A stretch of 64,000 bases of DNA from an uncultured Bacteroidota bacterium (GTDB lineage Bacteria; Bacteroidota; Bacteroidia; Chitinophagales; Chitinophagaceae): NCBI GenBank assembly GCA_903906365.1, contig CAIVKC010000034.1, positions 1 to 64,000 on the forward strand. Reading direction: 5' to 3'. Shown piece by piece: positions 62,708 through 64,000 of this stretch. The notes under the pieces were generated by a model. The model did no database searches. It saw only the letters and a program-made list of their open reading frames with translations, and was not told the DNA's origin. A program made the translations under genes and the position numbers. Within the stretch, counting starts at the first letter, position 1; each line of letters starts with the position of its first letter.

Positions 62708-62738
62708 TCCCGGTGAAAGGTATTCACCGGGATTTTTG
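62708..62738 (+). terminator. Hairpin with T-tract between rpsP and rimM
   Basis: A perfect 10-bp stem TCCCGGTGAA (62708-62717) with TTCACCGGGA (62723-62732), 5-base loop, then TTTTTG. It is in the 100-base gap between rpsP and rimM and looks like an intrinsic terminator, which could lower rimM expression relative to rpsP. Confidence 0.8.
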
Positions 62739-62779
62739 TGTATAACCGGCTCCAGTAGCCCGCAAAAAAACTGACCATT

Positions 62780-63295
62780 ATGAGCAATTATCGCAATATC
62801 GGAAAACTGGTGGCTTCTTTCGGACTCCAGGGAGAGCTGGTCTTCCAGCATCATTTTGGTAAGAAAACTTCCCTCAAAGGCCTGGAAATCATATTTCTGG
62901 AACAAAGAAAGGAGGAGCTGCTTCCCTATTTCATTGAACAGGCCCGGATCAAAACTGATACAGAGATTTATTTGAAACTGGAAGGAATCGGTTCCAAAGA
63001 AGAGGCCAAGAAGGTATTACAGAAGGAGGTATGGCTTGCTGAAGAGGAATTTGTAAAATTTGCCGCCAAATCTGCTCCCATATCCATGGTTGGCTACCTG
63101 CTGAAGGAAGGCAATACGGTCCTGGGGGAGATCCTGGAAGTCATCGAGCAGCCACACCAGGTACTTTGCCGGATAGAACTTAATGGTAATGAAGCTCTTA
63201 TACCAATAAATGAAGAGACCCTGCTGAAAATGGATAAGAAAAACAAAATCATCCTGGTCAGCCTGCCTGACGGACTGCTGGATATCTACCGTTGA
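62780..63295 (+). CDS. rimM: Ribosome maturation factor RimM
   Basis: 171 aa. N-terminal RimM beta-barrel (YRNIGKLVASFGLQGELVF) and C-terminal PRC barrel (MVGYLLKEGNTVLGEILEVI, ALIPINEETLLKMDKKNKII, PDGLLDIYR). It assists 30S head assembly through uS19. It lies after rpsP with a terminator-like hairpin in between; trmD does not follow. Confidence 0.95.
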   Translation: MSNYRNIGKLVASFGLQGELVFQHHFGKKTSLKGLEIIFLEQRKEELLPYFIEQARIKTDTEIYLKLEGIGSKEEAKKVLQKEVWLAEEEFVKFAAKSAPISMVGYLLKEGNTVLGEILEVIEQPHQVLCRIELNGNEALIPINEETLLKMDKKNKIILVSLPDGLLDIYR

Positions 63296-63296
63296 A

Positions 63297-63764
63297 TCAG
63301 GGTTGAGACTGGATGAAATCAGCCAGTAGTTTCATCCGGAAATAGAGGTTTCCCATCATCAGCGTCAAATTGTTCCGCAGCCCGCTGACCGTTCCGCCAT
63401 TCATTTTTTTCAGGTTCCTGAGTTCCACGATCTTCTCATCGATCTTGTCCACGATTCGTTCTGCATTCCAACCTTGATACTTCCTGTTACGCTCATCGTG
63501 TATATGGGAAAGCTGGAGGGTGCCCGGTTTCAGTTTGCGGAAGGCAAAATTCTTGCTGACGGCCTGCCTGATGGCCTCATTGTGCAGCATATCAATCATG
63601 ACGTCATAGGAGGTTTGGTTGAGAAAACCATTGCTGAGCATATTGAGGTTATCCCTCAACTCCATGATAAGCTGCTTTTTTACAATATTGCTGGTCTTTG
63701 ATTCCTTTTGCAGGAATGCAACCAGTTCCTGTAGGGGGGCTATCCCGGCATTTAACCAATCCAT
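63297..63764 (-). CDS. Hypothetical helical protein
   Basis: 155 aa, all-helical by pattern (PLQELVAFLQKESKTSNIVK, ERIVDKIDEKIVELRNLKKM), no signal peptide and no known motif. It sits convergent with rimM (stops one base apart) and divergent from the polymerase gene. Codon use and length fit a real, cytoplasmic protein, but I do not recognise it. Confidence 0.75.
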   Translation of the reverse strand: MDWLNAGIAPLQELVAFLQKESKTSNIVKKQLIMELRDNLNMLSNGFLNQTSYDVMIDMLHNEAIRQAVSKNFAFRKLKPGTLQLSHIHDERNRKYQGWNAERIVDKIDEKIVELRNLKKMNGGTVSGLRNNLTLMMGNLYFRMKLLADFIQSQP

Positions 63765-63845
63765 AGGCTAAAAATACCGAATTTTGCCAGTTTGGCCCGG
63801 CCCCATACTAATTTAATTAGTAACTTGTAGCACCCAATCCAATCT

Positions 63846-64000
63846 TTGACTGCAGCCAAACGCCATATTGCCCATTTTGACCTGGACGCCTTTTTTGTAT
63901 CGGTGGAATGCATCCATGATCCCGGCCTCAAAGGCAAACCCCTGATTGTAGGCGGACACAATGAGCGCGGGGTAGTGGCTGCCTGCAGTTACGAAGCGCG
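63846..64000 (+). CDS. dinB: DNA polymerase IV (DinB), 5' part
   Basis: Partial at the window end. The frame reads [20 protein letters not shown], then [20 protein letters not shown] and VAACSYEA, the Y-family palm with the first catalytic Asp in HFDLDAFF. No ATG precedes it in frame after the stop at 63828-63830; the only usual alternative start is TTG at 63846 ([11 protein letters not shown]). Translesion polymerase. It was not in the ORF track because the frame is cut by the window edge and lacks ATG. Confidence 0.85.
   Translation, partial: MTAAKRHIAHFDLDAFFVSVECIHDPGLKGKPLIVGGHNERGVVAACSYEA

Noticed and set aside
1-64000. CRISPR arrays, rRNA and tRNA genes
   Set aside because: No regularly spaced repeats, cas genes, rRNA segments or cloverleaf-like sequences were noticed on either strand; a tRNAscan/Infernal run would be needed to exclude them fully.

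Overview
The window looks like a chromosomal segment of a Bacteroidota bacterium, most likely a Chitinophagaceae/Chitinophagales-type organism. This rests on several seen features: a short primary sigma factor without region 1.1, promoters of the form TTG-N19-TAnnTTTG, near-absent Shine-Dalgarno sites, TonB proteins sharing the cytoplasmic RNKEYGAY motif, a TPR-fused histidine kinase, a short NuoG, and an IcmF-type fused mutase. No rRNA, tRNA or CRISPR array was found. Family assignments come from motif recognition only; no database search was run.

Layout. 1-6130 is AT-rich and accessory-looking: a secreted beta-propeller (Vps10/BNR-like) protein, a TPR sensor histidine kinase, and a decayed histidine-kinase remnant. 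From about 6170 the DNA is GC-richer core: mnmE; an exbB-exbD-exbD-tonB operon; a large secreted zinc metalloprotease; a MacB/FtsX-type permease; and a complete 14-gene complex I operon (nuoA to nuoN, minus strand, 28977 to 15208) with a clear promoter in front of nuoA. Next comes a second TonB operon (tonB, small membrane protein, PstS-like lipoprotein, TPR protein), then housekeeping genes: low-molecular-weight tyrosine phosphatase, hisS, a thiolase, rlmN, and two pseudouridine synthases.

39.2-44.0 kb is a small carbohydrate locus: a divergent AraC regulator facing a 55-codon ORF, an AGE-family epimerase, a GH28-like beta-helix enzyme and an SGNH esterase, with overlapping starts and stops. 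It is followed by a stand-alone glycogen-binding module, an aquaporin, a secreted MORN/TonB-C protein and icmF (B12-binding, GTPase and mutase domains in one chain).

49.87-52.56 kb is a sharply AT-rich island between GC-rich genes. It holds a DUF2158-like protein, a structured non-coding stretch with two mutually exclusive pairings, a secreted protein of unknown function, an IS1595-family transposase with an overlapping 46-aa lysine-rich ORF, and two unknown small ORFs. It abuts what looks like the remaining part of a deoxy-sugar operon (L-rhamnose mutarotase plus sugar-lactone hydrolase).

53.9-64 kb is core again: Hsp15-type S4 protein, M20 dipeptidase, cation diffusion facilitator, LptF/G permease, a START-like protein, the primary sigma factor, ffh, rpsP, rimM and the 5' end of a DinB polymerase. 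The most unusual material is the AT-rich island with its leader RNA candidate, the small ORF coupled to the epimerase gene, the orphan PstS-like/TonB operon, and the anchorless TonB-C/MORN protein.
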